A stretch of DNA of 64,000 nt from Panagrolaimus kolymaensis. Its lineage: Eukaryota; Nematoda; Chromadorea; Rhabditida; Panagrolaimidae. The DNA lies in the NCBI GenBank assembly GCA_028622995.1, contig JAJQJQ010000031.1:744001-808000 (forward strand), read 5' to 3'. Each line of letters starts with the position of its first letter. The stretch's first letter is position 1. Of the stretch, positions 25,091 to 36,738 are shown piece by piece. The notes under the pieces are model-generated. The model saw only the letters and a list, made by a program, of their open reading frames with translations, had not been told where the DNA came from and did no database searches. The position numbers were made by a program, and so were the translations under genes.

Positions 25091-25897
25091 ATTCCAAAAT
25101 AAAAAAGCAGGCGATGAATGAATAAAGAAACCCGAACGAGCTATACTTTAATAAAAATCTCAAAAAATATGTTCTCATAATTTTGTAATATATTTTTAAA
25201 GACAAACAAAAACTTAAAAACTAACTAACACGCGTTTTTAAATATTTTTACTTTAAAAAAACGTTGATCTCATGTTTTTTTGGTATTTAGGAATTATATG
25301 TTTTTTATTTTATTTTTAAAATTGTAATTTCCGGTTGTCTATAAATTTTAATTTTGTCATTTTTTCTTTAATTTTTTTTTTGTTGATGATTCAAAAGTAC
25401 ATAGAAAGAAATCAGTCTTTTGTTATTTAATTTTTTACAAACCTTTTTCTAACAATTTTTTGTTTGTCCATAGAGTTAATTTTGGCCCACGTTTAAATTT
25501 AAAAAAAGAAATTGAAGAAGTAAGTAAAAAACTTTTTTTTCTCTTGTTTTTTTTTTCTCACACAAGGGAATTAATTCGATTCGTGGGTTTGGGTTAAAAG
25601 CAAAGGCAACGTGAAATGGAATGAAATGAAGAAGACGAAAAAAAAGTCAAAACCTCTATTTTTAGAAATGACTTAAAAATGACGTCAAAAGATGCAAACT
25701 TTAATAAAATTGACGATGTTCAACAACCGTTAAATTTTTTTTTAAATAACAAAAGTTTTTTTTCTTGGTATTTTTAAAACTTTTATTTACAATATTTTTT
25801 CGCTTCAAAAAATTTTACAAAGAAATGGTAGTTGCGTAAATAACTATTTTTGAGGCCAAGGGAAAAATTTTAGAATGCGGGGTATTATTTTATTTAT
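25091..25897. other. Intergenic region between convergent genes
   Basis: AT-rich 3' flanks of the PAN-like gene and the TMEM145-like gene. No reading frame or structured element is supported. Confidence 0.4.
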
Positions 25898-28286
25898 TTA
25901 TTCAACGTTGGTAGTTGAAGATGGATTTGATGAAGGTGAATTAGCTTGATGCTCATTTTCATTTTCATCACTCGAAATAGTTGCGGCAGCTCCTCCATTG
26001 GCAGTGTATTGGACCTAAAAAAACTTTCACATTAAAATTTTCACCCACTCAATTTCTAAAAAAGAAAAGAAATAAACTTGCCTCATAAACATTTTCAGGA
26101 AAATCGCAATCTGTAACTTGATTTGCTCTAACGTGATATGGAAAATACCGATTATCTTGAAGGGGACATGTAAGAACCTAAAATAAATAAATGACGACAA
26201 AATTGAATTTGGTTTTAAATAAACAAAACAAATAAATAAAAAACAAACAAGAAAAATAATGAATCCATATGCCACAACTCCAGCATCCACGCCATGGACC
26301 ACTTCAGCTCTAACCCAATTATCCAAAACAAAATTAGCGAATACTGTTACTATTGGACCCGCAATAAACCTATAAAAAACAAAAAAATAAACTAGCTTTT
26401 TTTTAAACTTCAAACAATTCTTTTTGAAAAAAAAAATATGTTACCATAAAGACAAAAGTGAGCACATTACAGCATAAAATGTCCTTTTGCTTGGATATTT
26501 ATGAACTGTAATTGCACTGGCTCGAATAAACCATATCCAAGCTATTAGTCGAACTAGAAGCACAAAATATGATGGAAATGACTCAGAAATGTATGTAACT
26601 TCAGCGGGGTCAAAAAGCTAAAATTTATAATTAAAATATATTTGACCTTTTCCCGCCACAAAACAATAAATAAATAGAAACTTACTGTAACTTCCCATAT
26701 TACTGTAGCAATAACAAGCATAATAAAAATAATCATAAAAATAAATAGCCTAACTGTTCCACGAGAAGATAATCTTGCCCGAGTTACTGTATAACCTTTC
26801 CCTATCAAAAGTAATAGGAAAATAAAAGTTATTGTTGCAAATTGACTAAAAAATAATAATTAAAAAATGAATGTTTGACAAAAAAAATTTTAATTTAGAA
26901 TTCGTTACCGAAATATTAAGGCACACATTTTTAATGATGGAAACCCCATTCCATCATCCGCATATCGATCATAATGTAACCACCAAAGGGATAAAGAAAC
27001 AAATTCAAAAACGATGGAATATAAAAATATTTTATATGTTGTGTGTAACATATTTCGGGATCTCAACATATCTGAAAATGAAATTGGTTTCAATACCTCA
27101 AAGCTTAAAAAAAGTTTTGCCTAAATATTTTTTTTATAAACGAAAAATTGTAAATCAAATGACTAAATTAAATATTTTAGAAAATGGAAAGATTTTTAGT
27201 AGTTTTAAATAATTTAAATAATTTTTTTATGAAACAAAAAAAAGTTAATTAATAAATTAATAAAAGCCTTTGAGGTTTTTAAGATTTTTGTTAGGTTTAT
27301 TTCATTAAAAAAAAGAAGAATCAACTAAAAGCGCAAGAGAAATTTGATTCGAATGCAAAAAAGCAAAAAACTTACAAGTAAAAACTACAGAAACAACTAG
27401 CAAAATAAGTTCGAAAATCATAAATGCAATGGTAATTGGCAGCGTATCTAAATTAATACGCTTATTAAGATCCATAAAACTAAAAAGGCTTACAAAATTC
27501 ATCAAAAGAAAAATGATAAAACCATCGATTTGTTACATTTGCATTAGTCATTAAAATATTATATTCCAAATAAAGTAAAATTGAATGTTGATTTTTTTGA
27601 GCATCACAATTTCCGATTGCGATATACCACCATCGAGGTCTCATGGAGCTACAAATAAATTAATTTGATAATCGCGTGCTTTTTTAAAATGTAAGAAAAA
27701 ACCTTACAAAAACGATCTTTCGCCTTGGCATTTATACCAAGATTCATTATATCTGGTATATTCCTCGCAAGTAGCACCATCCTCAAAAGCCGCATCGGGT
27801 GTTAATGAAATAATTTGATTATTATATGGATCCAAAAGGTTTTCCCTTTCTTGGCAAGACTAAAAATTTTATCGTTAAAATCGAAGTTAGAAATAGTTAA
27901 AGATTTTACAAGTGATCGATTATAGGCTGCTTTCCATTGATTTTCAGTGTCATAAAACATATACATATTTTCAACTTTGAAAGCCTAAAAATTCATTTTT
28001 TCCAAAATTAGAAATTAAAGGTATAGCACGTGGCAAACTTACAGCTGGATAACGCATTTCATAACGAAATTTGCCTTCTTTGGAAACAAAACAAAAACGT
28101 TCCAAATATACCCAATTCTAAAAAAAAGCCAAACTCATTAAATTTTCATAAAAAAGTAACTTTTTTCTTGTTTTTACTTGCCTTTTCCGAAGTTAAAATT
28201 CCACGACTATATTTTGCTTTCGAGCATACAAAAATATTCCATAAAAATAATAAAATATAAATAAATCTTCTTTGTTGTTGTATCAT
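25898..28286 (-). CDS. TMEM145: TMEM145/GPR180-type seven-transmembrane protein (frameshift in exon 5)
   Basis: Exons: 28182-28286, 28043-28117, 27910-27984, 27708-27859, 27376-27648, 26909-27071, 26686-26845, 26445-26617, 26249-26369, 26082-26177 and 25898-26014, about 503 aa, close to the human family member. A signal peptide is followed by a luminal domain with the family's WVYLERFCF, and then a seven-helix domain of the GPCR-rhodopsin-4 type. Family-typical stretches are LHTTYKIF, GKGYTVTRARLSSRG, and NRYFPYHVR near the C-terminus. The introns after exon 1 and after exon 10 both need a GC donor (AG|GCAAGT) to stay in frame. The exon 27376-27648 needs one base fewer in the run at 27494-27497 to read through; otherwise it stops. 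This could be an assembly error, a broken allele or unusual splicing. The family call is firm; the physiological role is unsettled. Confidence 0.85.
26080..26081 (-). other. GC splice donor (last intron of the TMEM145-like gene)
   Basis: The minus strand reads TATGAG|GCAAGT. A GC donor joins in frame to VQYTANGG. The nearby GT would also leave an open but basic, Met-rich alternative tail, so alternative use is possible. Confidence 0.6.
28180..28181 (-). other. GC splice donor (intron 1 of the TMEM145-like gene)
   Basis: The minus strand reads GAAAAG|GCAAGT. Using GC keeps the frame into NWVYLERFCF. The alternative GT three bases further on shifts the frame and soon stops. Confidence 0.75.
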
Positions 28287-29637
28287 CCTTTTATCTGTCT
28301 TTTATCTGTCTTTAAAAAAAATCCTGGCTTTTATTTTTCTTTTAAAGAAAATATAAATAAAAATAATATTCTTTTCATAGACGAGAAAGAGAGATTAATA
28401 AAATTGATGCATCTTTTCAAAAGCCATTTGCAAATTCACACAAAAGTAAAATAAACATTATTTTCTTTAAAAATAAAAATTTAAAGATTAATTCCACGAA
28501 AAAATAATTAACTTAATAAAATTCTTAGACTTTAAAAGTTAATAGACTTTTATGCAAAAATCCAGAGAAAAGAAACTTTTAGTAAAATAGCTTTGGAAGA
28601 AATCTTTTTTTGGTTTCTTTTATTTTTGCGCACATGCACGTTTACAAGAAAAAAATAAACACAACATGTCAGTCAATGGTAACCCGTGGAAACGGTTCCT
28701 ATTTTCTTCTTGACTCACTTCACTCTCGTAAATGTGCCAAAAAAAAATTTACACTATTTTTCTTTTGTCCATTATAAAGCAAAGGAATTTGAATAACATC
28801 AATTAAGAAATATAAAAAATAAAGCAATTTGGTTGATAAAATTTGTATTTTTTTAAAGATACCAAACAAAGTTATATAATTATAGTATTTTTTATGACTG
28901 CAAAATTGCTTACAAAAGAAATAATAAACAAGAATTTTTAGTTGATCAGTTTTACATTTTATCATAATTTTTTAGATCTAAATTTCTCTGCCCCTGCAAA
29001 ACGATGTTATACATCCATGGAATGCTTTTAGTTTTTCGTTATTAAAAAATGGATTTAATTCTTTGGATAATTTCGTTTTTTTTTTAGTTTTTTAACCCAA
29101 ACAAATAAATTTCGAAATACTCAAGCATTATTGATTTAAATGGTTCAAATGTTATGAATGCCCTTTTTTGTTATTGCGAACGAAAAGTGCTTTTGGTTTA
29201 CCCAAAAAATATAATTTTTCGCATTAAGAAATGCCTTTAAAGCATAATTTACCACTAATTATTGCTTATTCCTTTTTTCTTTAGTTAATCCAAAACATTT
29301 TCTTTGGTCTCATTTTTATTAATTTTTTTGGTCTGTCGTTGTTTCAAAAATATTCTACAATTAATTAAATTTGATTCGATTAATTCTGTTTATTAGATTT
29401 TTTCATTTCCATTGGTCATAATTTTATTTTATATGTTTCAAAAGATCCAAAGCTAATGCATAAAATCTTGCTGAACCTTTATTATTTTTTTTGCAAATAC
29501 GTTTGATCAAAAAACAAAATTTTCCGTATTTCTGACATATTTTTTTTTACCGAGAATTATTTTTATATCTTTATAAATGATAAGTTCAAGCCCAATAACT
29601 TACAAATAAATTTTTCACATTTAAATTTGGATATTGG
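28287..29637. other. Intergenic region
   Basis: AT-rich DNA without a supported exon. It would be expected to hold the missing 5' exons of the SUSD2-like gene, but no signal peptide, NIDO or AMOP coding is recognisable here. Confidence 0.4.
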
Positions 29638-30563
29638 ATGCTTAATACCTTTGTTTCAATTAACTATTTTGGTGATTATACTCAAGGAATTCTTGGTAGT
29701 TATGATGGAAATCCATTTAATGATTTAACAACTCCAGATGGCATTTTGCTTCCAGCAAATTCAACCACGGAAGTAATTCATTATAAATTTGGTCTAAAAT
29801 GGAATGTTAAAAAAGAAGAAAGCTTATTTAATTATTTTGGAAAAACGTATGAAGATTATAATATAATGGAGTTCCGACCTTCATTTGGTTATTCAGCGGG
29901 GCAACTGCCAGCAAATGCAGCAGAAATTTGTGGCGATGATGAAAGTTGTTTATGGGATTTAGTCACAACTGGTGATGCAACTTTAGCAAATGAAACTCGA
30001 TGTATGATAACTTACTTACAGCTTTTCTAAATAATTTTAATTTTTATAACTAATTTTAAGGCAACGGTGAAGATTTCAATAACACTGTATCCACAACTTC
30101 ACAAAATGTTACAATGTGCCCAACTTTTTCAAACTTTGAAAATGGAAATATTTTATTAGAAAATTATTTGCCTGGTTCTATTGCAACCTTTCAATGCAAT
30201 AATGGATATGAAATTCAAGGGAATATTGTTTTAATTTGCTTGCAAAATGGAAAATGGAATGGCAGTGAACCGCTTTGTGATTTCATTCCTTCAACAACTA
30301 TCACTTCCACAACTGCTGATCTTACCACAACTAATCTTATTCCATCCACCACTGAAGTTCCAACAACAAGTGTATCTAGTAAATTTAGCAGCAGTTCAAC
30401 ATTAAATCTGTCAACGACGACTTCAGCAACAACAAAAATAAAAACAACGACAACCCCGATAACAACACCAACAACATCGAAAGCAGCGGAAATAAAAATT
30501 AATTTCACTTTTATTGCTTTAGTCGCATTTTTAGCAACAATTTTTAATAACATCGCTTTTTAA
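29638..30563 (+). CDS. SUSD2/MUC4-like protein, 3' portion only (VWD end, sushi, Thr-rich stalk)
   Basis: Two exons, 29638-30001 and 30061-30563, join in frame (867 nt, 288 aa). Residues 1-55 match the end of a VWD domain as in SUSD2 and mucin-4 (QGILGSYDGNPFND, then TPDG). They are followed by the family's linker with CGDDESCLWDL. Residues about 140-193 form one sushi/CCP module (CPTF..., then TFQCNNGY, ICLQNGKW, PLC). A Thr/Ser-rich, probably O-glycosylated stalk and a hydrophobic C-terminus (FTFIALVAFLATIF) follow; the latter is a membrane or GPI anchor signal. Family members have a signal peptide and NIDO/AMOP domains before VWD, and these are absent here. The ATG at 29638 is only the first Met in the open frame. 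It may be a truncated gene, a pseudogene, or a gene with distant 5' exons. Confidence 0.65.
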
Positions 30564-31127
30564 AATCTTTCTTTATTATTTCGTTTAATAAAATTTATAT
30601 AAACCATTAAAAATGAAAGAAATTGATTTCAAAAAAAGTTCAATAAAACTTTAAAAAAGATTATCTTTTTATCAAACAATATCGTTAGCTTTTGGTTTAA
30701 AAATTCAGCTCAAAGCTGATTTTAAAAGTAAATGAATGAATTCACAAGTTTTTCGTAAAAAAAACAAAAATAGAAAAAAGTTACAAAAGAGCACAAACTT
30801 TTTGTTGAATGCACAACGAGGCTTCTGTTGAACGAATCCAAAAATCCATAAGTAACAAATAGAAGCAAAATGTTGGATTCGCTTTGTGGTATTACATAAA
30901 ATCCTTTAGTTATTGGATATTCTAATAGTAAAGAAATCGACAACTTAATTATACCTTTGCAAAATCTGATCACACTTTGGTTTAGCAAGTATTGTTCATT
31001 TTAAATATATGTAAGAAGCAAACAGTTTTCCAACTTTTGTATAACATTTATTAAAAGGTAACAACATAAATAACAAAAACAATACAATTAACCAATAAGA
31101 TTTAATCTACTAAGATTCTTTCTTCTG
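30564..31127. other. Intergenic region between convergent genes
   Basis: This contains the 3' flanks of both neighbours. TTTATT at 31047-31052 is AATAAA on the minus strand, about 80 bases after the helicase stop, and is a good poly(A) signal candidate. Confidence 0.45.
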
Positions 31128-34110
31128 TTATTTTATATGTAGCTTGTTGAGACTTCGAATTCCTTTCATAACAGCTCCATTATCATTATTTTCATCTTCA
31201 AATAAAACATTACGATCTTGTTTCTTGAATGAGTTGATCATATTTTGCTAAAATATTCAACATATTAATGTTACTTCAAAAGGAATAAAACTTACAAGTT
31301 GAGAAGGTGTTATCGAATCAACAACAAAGTATTTGCTTGTAATATATTTCCAGGTAAGGTTGCGCTTTTCAAAATCAACCAAAGAACTTTGACCAAGTTT
31401 CTCTTTTCGAAGACGAAATGAAGTTGGAGAGATAGTTGGAAGATATGTTTCATAAAATTTGATGACTTCACCTCGTTTTGTTCCACACTTGCACATCCAT
31501 CTGCCAAAAGGAACATTATCGTTGACTTCCTAAAACAATGAACACGTATAATTTTACGGCAAAAGAACATAACAAACTTTTTGTTCACGATGTTGAATGG
31601 TGGTATCATCCCATGCATTAGGATTGCAACAGATAAAATGAGAATCCATCAAGCTTCCGATTTCGGAATGCTTACAAATAGCACGACCACACGTGACACA
31701 TTCAAGCTTGTAAACTCTGAAAAATGAAAATCAAACAAAAGAAATGTGAATAAACTAAACATACATGGATTGATTTGCGGTTTTGAGAGCTTCAAATCGC
31801 CGTTCTTCTTCTTTATTTGCAGCTATCAATATGTCCTTCTTGCTTTGAATCTGAAAAAAGTAAAGAAAGTTAAAAGAACTTTGTAAAATAGTACTCACTT
31901 TTTGCATTAATTCAACATCGCTCATAGCTTGTAAATCTTTCAAACATTCATTCATCAAATATTCCTTCATAATGTTATTGTATTCATTCTTTTCAACGAA
32001 ATCATGTAAAGCCAGTAAAACAGAGCGGCTATCTTTTGCGCGAGCACGACCTCTTCTTTGAATGTATGCTTTTTCTGTACCAAGTTTGTTGTAATTGATG
32101 ATGAGGTTACATTGAGCGATATCGAGGCCTTCTTCAGCAACTGATGTGGCCAAGAGAATATTGATATCACCTCGACGAAAGCGATCCAAAGCTTCTTGTT
32201 GAAATGACGAAGATTGACCATAATTAACAGAAGATTGATTGACAGAAACAAGATGACTAATAGATTCTTCGCCAAATGTAGCTTTGATTTGTGGAACTTT
32301 TTTGAGATATCCAGAGAGCTTTGCACAACTTTTTCGATGTTCAAGAAAGATTAATATCCTTGAATCAGGATCCTTCGTATATTGTTGATCAATACATTCA
32401 ATCAGCTTGTCCAAAATAGGTTTCTTATTTGAAGCAGGAACGTGTTGCTCTATGATTGGTAGTCGATCTGTAATAAATAACATAGAATATATGGTAAACA
32501 CATGTAAAGGAAAACACCTCTAATATAACCAACAAACTCAATGAGACGAAAGATCATTTGTCCCAAGTATGTTTCAGGTTTAACATCGTAATAAGGTTCA
32601 AATTGCTCATATTCATCAATTCTTTCATTGAAATATTCTAAGGCAAGTTCAGCAGGCAGTAATTCATTACTTTTCAAAGTAAAGTGGAAAATCTAAAAAC
32701 TAAGTTTCTTGTACTTTAGCTGACATAAAATAAAACAAACTTCAAGGAGTTCAAAGCATTTTAGTAAAAAAGTGCGACGATCTTTATTAGTCAATTTCCC
32801 AACTTCATATTTAATCAGGCCAAGCATTCCATTATATCTGAATGAAGTTTTAACAGCACCATTAGTTCCATGAGATCCTTCGTAAGGAAAATCAAAGTCA
32901 ATCTAAAAAGTTTATAAATGTTTAGATTGCACTAATAACAACGTCAAGTAATATTACTTTGATTTCAGATAGTTCTTTTATAGCTTCTCTCAATTCATCT
33001 TTCATTTGGTGTTGAACATAATCAGAGAGCAAAGCAATTTCATGAGCAAAATCGTCTTTTAATGTTGGCCGAACAGGGAAAAAGTCTAAAACAAAAGATT
33101 GTTAAAGTTCAATAAAACAACAATAAAGCTAACCTTCTTTTGGCTGAGAAACATGGAAGAGCAATTCATCTTCATTATCATGATCACGAACAGAGCTAAT
33201 AGTTGTAACATTCAAACGAGCACAAAGAGCGGTCATATGTTCAATTGCAGCTGCAGCACTAATCTTCGATTTCCTATAAAGAGTCTTTATTATGAACGCA
33301 AATGATATAGATTTAGAGATAACACAAGGAATAAAGGTTACTCGTAAGGCTTAAACCAACTTACGTATCACCACCAACACCAACAGAAGCAGTAAGACCA
33401 ATAATTTGAGGTGGATCATACTTCGATTTTCGAACATAATCCATTAAAACATTGTAAGGATGAAGTTTAACACAATGATGGCATTCGTCGAAAACAAACA
33501 TGGTAAAATCGGTCAAATAAAGCTTTTGAGATTGAAAGGGGTTCAATAGCATGTTTCTAAAAAGGATATTGGATTAATACGTTTCAAGGATCAACAACTT
33601 ACATGAAAATCTGTGGCGTTAAAACAACAATATCAGCTCGAAGAAGGGTATCAGCTTGACGAACATCTCTTGCTTCAGTAATTTTTTCAGATCCACTGAC
33701 CTTTTCAACAAAGAATTCTGGATATGTATTTCTCGATATTTGAGTTGATTGTTGATTGACCAATGGAACAGTTGGAACAAACATAGCAACACGACCAACT
33801 TCACCAAAAGACTTTTTGCATCGAAGATGAGAAACCATAATATCAATTGCAACATGAGTTTTACCTGAACCAGTTGGAGCACAAATAATGGTACTATAAC
33901 CTTGTTTAGCTTTTGCAGCTAGTTCTTTTTGATAATCACGTAACTCATAAGGTTCATCGCTATATTCACCAGTGATGTGTTCTGAAACAAACGAAAAAAT
34001 TAAAGAAAAATCAATGATTCATAAACCTTACCAGGACGTTTTCCAAACAAGCTTTGTGGACGAGGTTCAGTTGGTACAATATTATCAAAATTAAATTCTG
34101 ACGAAGACAT
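31128..34110 (-). CDS. RIG-I-like / DRH family DExH RNA helicase
   Basis: Twelve exons (34032-34110, 33603-33981, 33365-33556, 33134-33273, 32958-33085, 32741-32902, 32518-32692, 31899-32467, 31765-31850, 31578-31716, 31296-31529, 31128-31247) total 2403 nt, 800 aa. Visible helicase motifs are Walker A APTGSGKTH (Lys67), the DECH box (176-179), LTAS, motif V ATSVAEEGLDI (about 525-535) and motif VI QRRGRAR (555-561). Helical insertion sequence lies between the two RecA domains, about residues 255-410. The C-terminal regulatory domain has CxxC at 643/646 and CKC at 696/698, matching the zinc site of RIG-I-like receptors. Nematode relatives (DRH proteins) sense double-stranded RNA or support small-RNA synthesis. 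This one starts directly at the helicase with only about 36 residues before it, so it lacks CARDs and the N-terminal region of DRH proteins. Confidence 0.92.
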
Positions 34111-34990
34111 TGAGATATTTCTGAAACTGAACAAAAAATTATAAAAAATGCGAAGTTGAAAAAGTTTTCAAAGTTCAAACACTTTTTTGAAACTTTTGTT
34201 TTTGCTGCTTCATTCAAACAATCGCTTGAAGAGTCGTAAGTTTACAAAATAGCAATAAAACATGTTGTTTTTGATTTTTTTGAGTCAATTTTTTTATACA
34301 AAAATACTGACAGAAAAATATTTAAATTTTAGTTATAAAATTTTAAATTATATATCTATTAATATGCAAGTTAGTCTAAAATAATATTTTTTGAAGAAAT
34401 GCTGCTCTTTTTTCAAAGTTTTAATGTTTTGTTTTTCCTTTTTTTATTTCGTAATAAGTTGACGGATCTTTGATTTTTTGGAAAGGAAAACGATCCCGCC
34501 AATTTTACTGTAAAAAAAAGTGAGGAAAGCAAAAAACCATCTACTCGCATGTTTTCATCTTCGTTCGCAATCCTAAAGAACATCGCAGCAAAATGGTGTT
34601 TTTTTTTTGCATTTTCTTTCTTTGGGTAGTTTGATTTGATGATGGCCTTACATTTATTTAAGGCTGCTTAAAAAAAATTTCTTCCTTCGATGCAACAAAA
34701 CGAAGAAAAAAAAATAACTGAAACCATAAGAATGATGATTCATTCATTCATGGTCGTGCCGCATATGCGACGAATCTCATATTTGACTAAATTAAAAAAA
34801 GAGAACGCCAGTTATGTCGCAAGTATCTCAACGACCCAAGAAAAAGAGAAGAAGAAAAAAAACATGGATAACGAATGCAAGGAAAAATTTTTTTGTTTCA
34901 TCGTTAGCTTTTTTTATTTATTTTTTTTCGATAGTCAAAAAAGTGGCCTAATTTGGAATTATTTTAATTTTATTATTACGGTTAAAAAGA
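34111..34990. other. Intergenic region between divergent genes
   Basis: Probable shared promoter region for the helicase (minus) and the small unknown gene (plus). An open frame at 34690-35016 is Lys-rich low complexity and is not credited as a gene. Confidence 0.4.
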
Positions 34991-35846
34991 ATGTCATCTG
35001 CTGGAGAAGCTGCTAAAAAATTTTTAAATTCGATTGGTGATTCTGATTTTGATTTAAATAAACATATTTCTCAAATCTCAAAACAACCAATTATAAAAAC
35101 AAATAAATGTCAAGAAGATTTTACTGAGGCTGAAATTTATTATGATTACAAAAAACATTTAACTCGAATGGCTAAAAATCATAATAAAAAATTTAACGAA
35201 ATTTTTATTAATAGTTTTTATCTTATCATCCCAGAATCAATGTATCTTTATTCAATTACGAGCATCGATAAATTTAATAAAATAATTCAAATGTTTCTTA
35301 AAGATTTTTTTGAAGAAATTATTATAATTGTAAGTTAAATTTTTTAATGTTGTTAGTTTTTGAGAAAAATTTAGGTGCTAAATCAAAGGAATTTGCGGCA
35401 TCTAAAATTTTATTTTCTAATTACAAAATAAATGTTTTTTTTGCAAAAAAAAGGGCAATAATTTTCCCGCCATCATTTTTTTTTGATATCGTCTGCTTCT
35501 TCCTTTCCAAAAAAAAATATAGTCGTTTTTTGAGCGCCTAATTTTTTGGGGTTTTTGTTTTTTATATAAAAAAAATTATAGGAAAGACTATTGCAAATTT
35601 TAATTCTGTAATCCTCGTATCTTTTATTTTAAGATTTAAATTAATTAATTTCAGAAACGTTTTAACAAAATCGATAATAAAAATTTAATTGGAATTGCTT
35701 TTTTCAAAGGTCATCAAACTATGATACTTTATGAAGATCATGACTTCATCCACCGAATGGCCAATATTTACTTCAATGATAAAATTGAAATAAAATATTA
35801 TTGGCTCACCATTCGTGAAATATATAGTATTTTTGAAAGGTGCTGA
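34991..35846 (+). CDS. Small unrecognised two-exon protein gene
   Basis: Exons 34991-35329 and 35655-35846 splice GT-AG in frame to 531 nt, 176 aa. The protein has no signal peptide or membrane helix. It is mixed alpha/beta: an N-terminal Lys-rich helical region, a hydrophobic strand (FYLIIPESMYLYS) near residues 76-88, and a C-terminal part ending ...IREIYSIFERC. I recognise no domain. The open frame, clean splice and codon use comparable to neighbours support a real gene. Confidence 0.5.
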
Positions 35847-35929
35847 AATTAAAAAAGCGTGCTGGATTTTCTTGTTTTGTTGTGGAGATTTTATTTTCTT
35901 AATTTTTTTTAAAGATATTTAATGAATTG

Positions 35930-36180
35930 AAAAAAATAACTACAAAAAAGCTTGATAATCGAAAATGAAGTTTATTATTTCTTTAATATTTATTATTTTA
36001 TTTTGATGATAAAATATTAAGCGAAAACGAAGTTTCTAATAATCATTTTTAATTTGGTAGCTGAGCTTTGTTGATGGATATTAACATATTTGACTCCTTT
36101 TTTTGTTAGTAACTTTGTTTTATGAAAATTTTGAGAAATCAAAGTTATATCTAATTCCAAAAGCAAACTCAAAAAGTGCC
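35930..36180. repeat. Diverged copy C of a local non-coding repeat
   Basis: This shares ordered blocks with 39545-39780 and 40700-40920: GAAGTTTATTATTTCTTT, then a GATGATGAA-like block, then TATTAACATATT and AAGTTATATCT. It is clearly diverged and truncated. Confidence 0.55.
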
Positions 36181-36386
36181 TTTCTTAATTCAAACAGTGC
36201 TTTCATTCATAAATTATTTCATTATTTCCTTTTTTTTTTAAATTTTCATATCCAAAAAAAATTATTTTCAAAATATTGTTACTTGTTATTTATTGATTTT
36301 ATGAAATAAAGCATAATTACACATATATGTACCAATTGCATAGGGAGATAAGCGATCAAAAATAACAATAACCAATTCTCATTAAA

Positions 36387-36588
36387 ATGGTTATTCAACA
36401 ACGCAAACTATCAATGGTTGACTACAAATTTAGCCAAAGTACAAATGTTACAGTGCATGTAAATATCATTCGTAAGTTTGTTAACCTTTAATAAAAATGA
36501 ATCAACAAGTTTTCATAATACTATTAGTTCTAATGAAAGCAACAATGTAATCAATGAATCATTAAAGGAACGCAATAATCTTTTTTGA
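36387..36588 (+). pseudogene. Possible short gene relic
   Basis: A Met-initiated 34-codon frame (from 36387) overlaps, in another frame, a polar Asn/Ser/Glu-rich frame ending at 36588. A single-base shift near 36471 would fuse them into about 65 residues. A GTAAGT donor sits at 36472, but no in-phase acceptor was found. The evidence for a gene is weak. Confidence 0.2.
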
Positions 36589-36738
36589 GGAAAACCAAAT
36601 GAACGCAAAGAATGTGTAACGGGTAAGATTTGTGATAAAGAAAATCTATTTCAACTTTTTTTTAACCATAAAACAATCTTTTTAAAAGCTTTTTATACAT
36701 TCAAAAAAAAAACAATAAAACAAAGAAATTAACAAAAT

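Noticed and set aside
34690..35016. Open frame of 108 codons overlapping the start of the small gene
   Set aside because: Lys-rich low complexity from A-runs, in a different frame from the better-supported gene at 34991.
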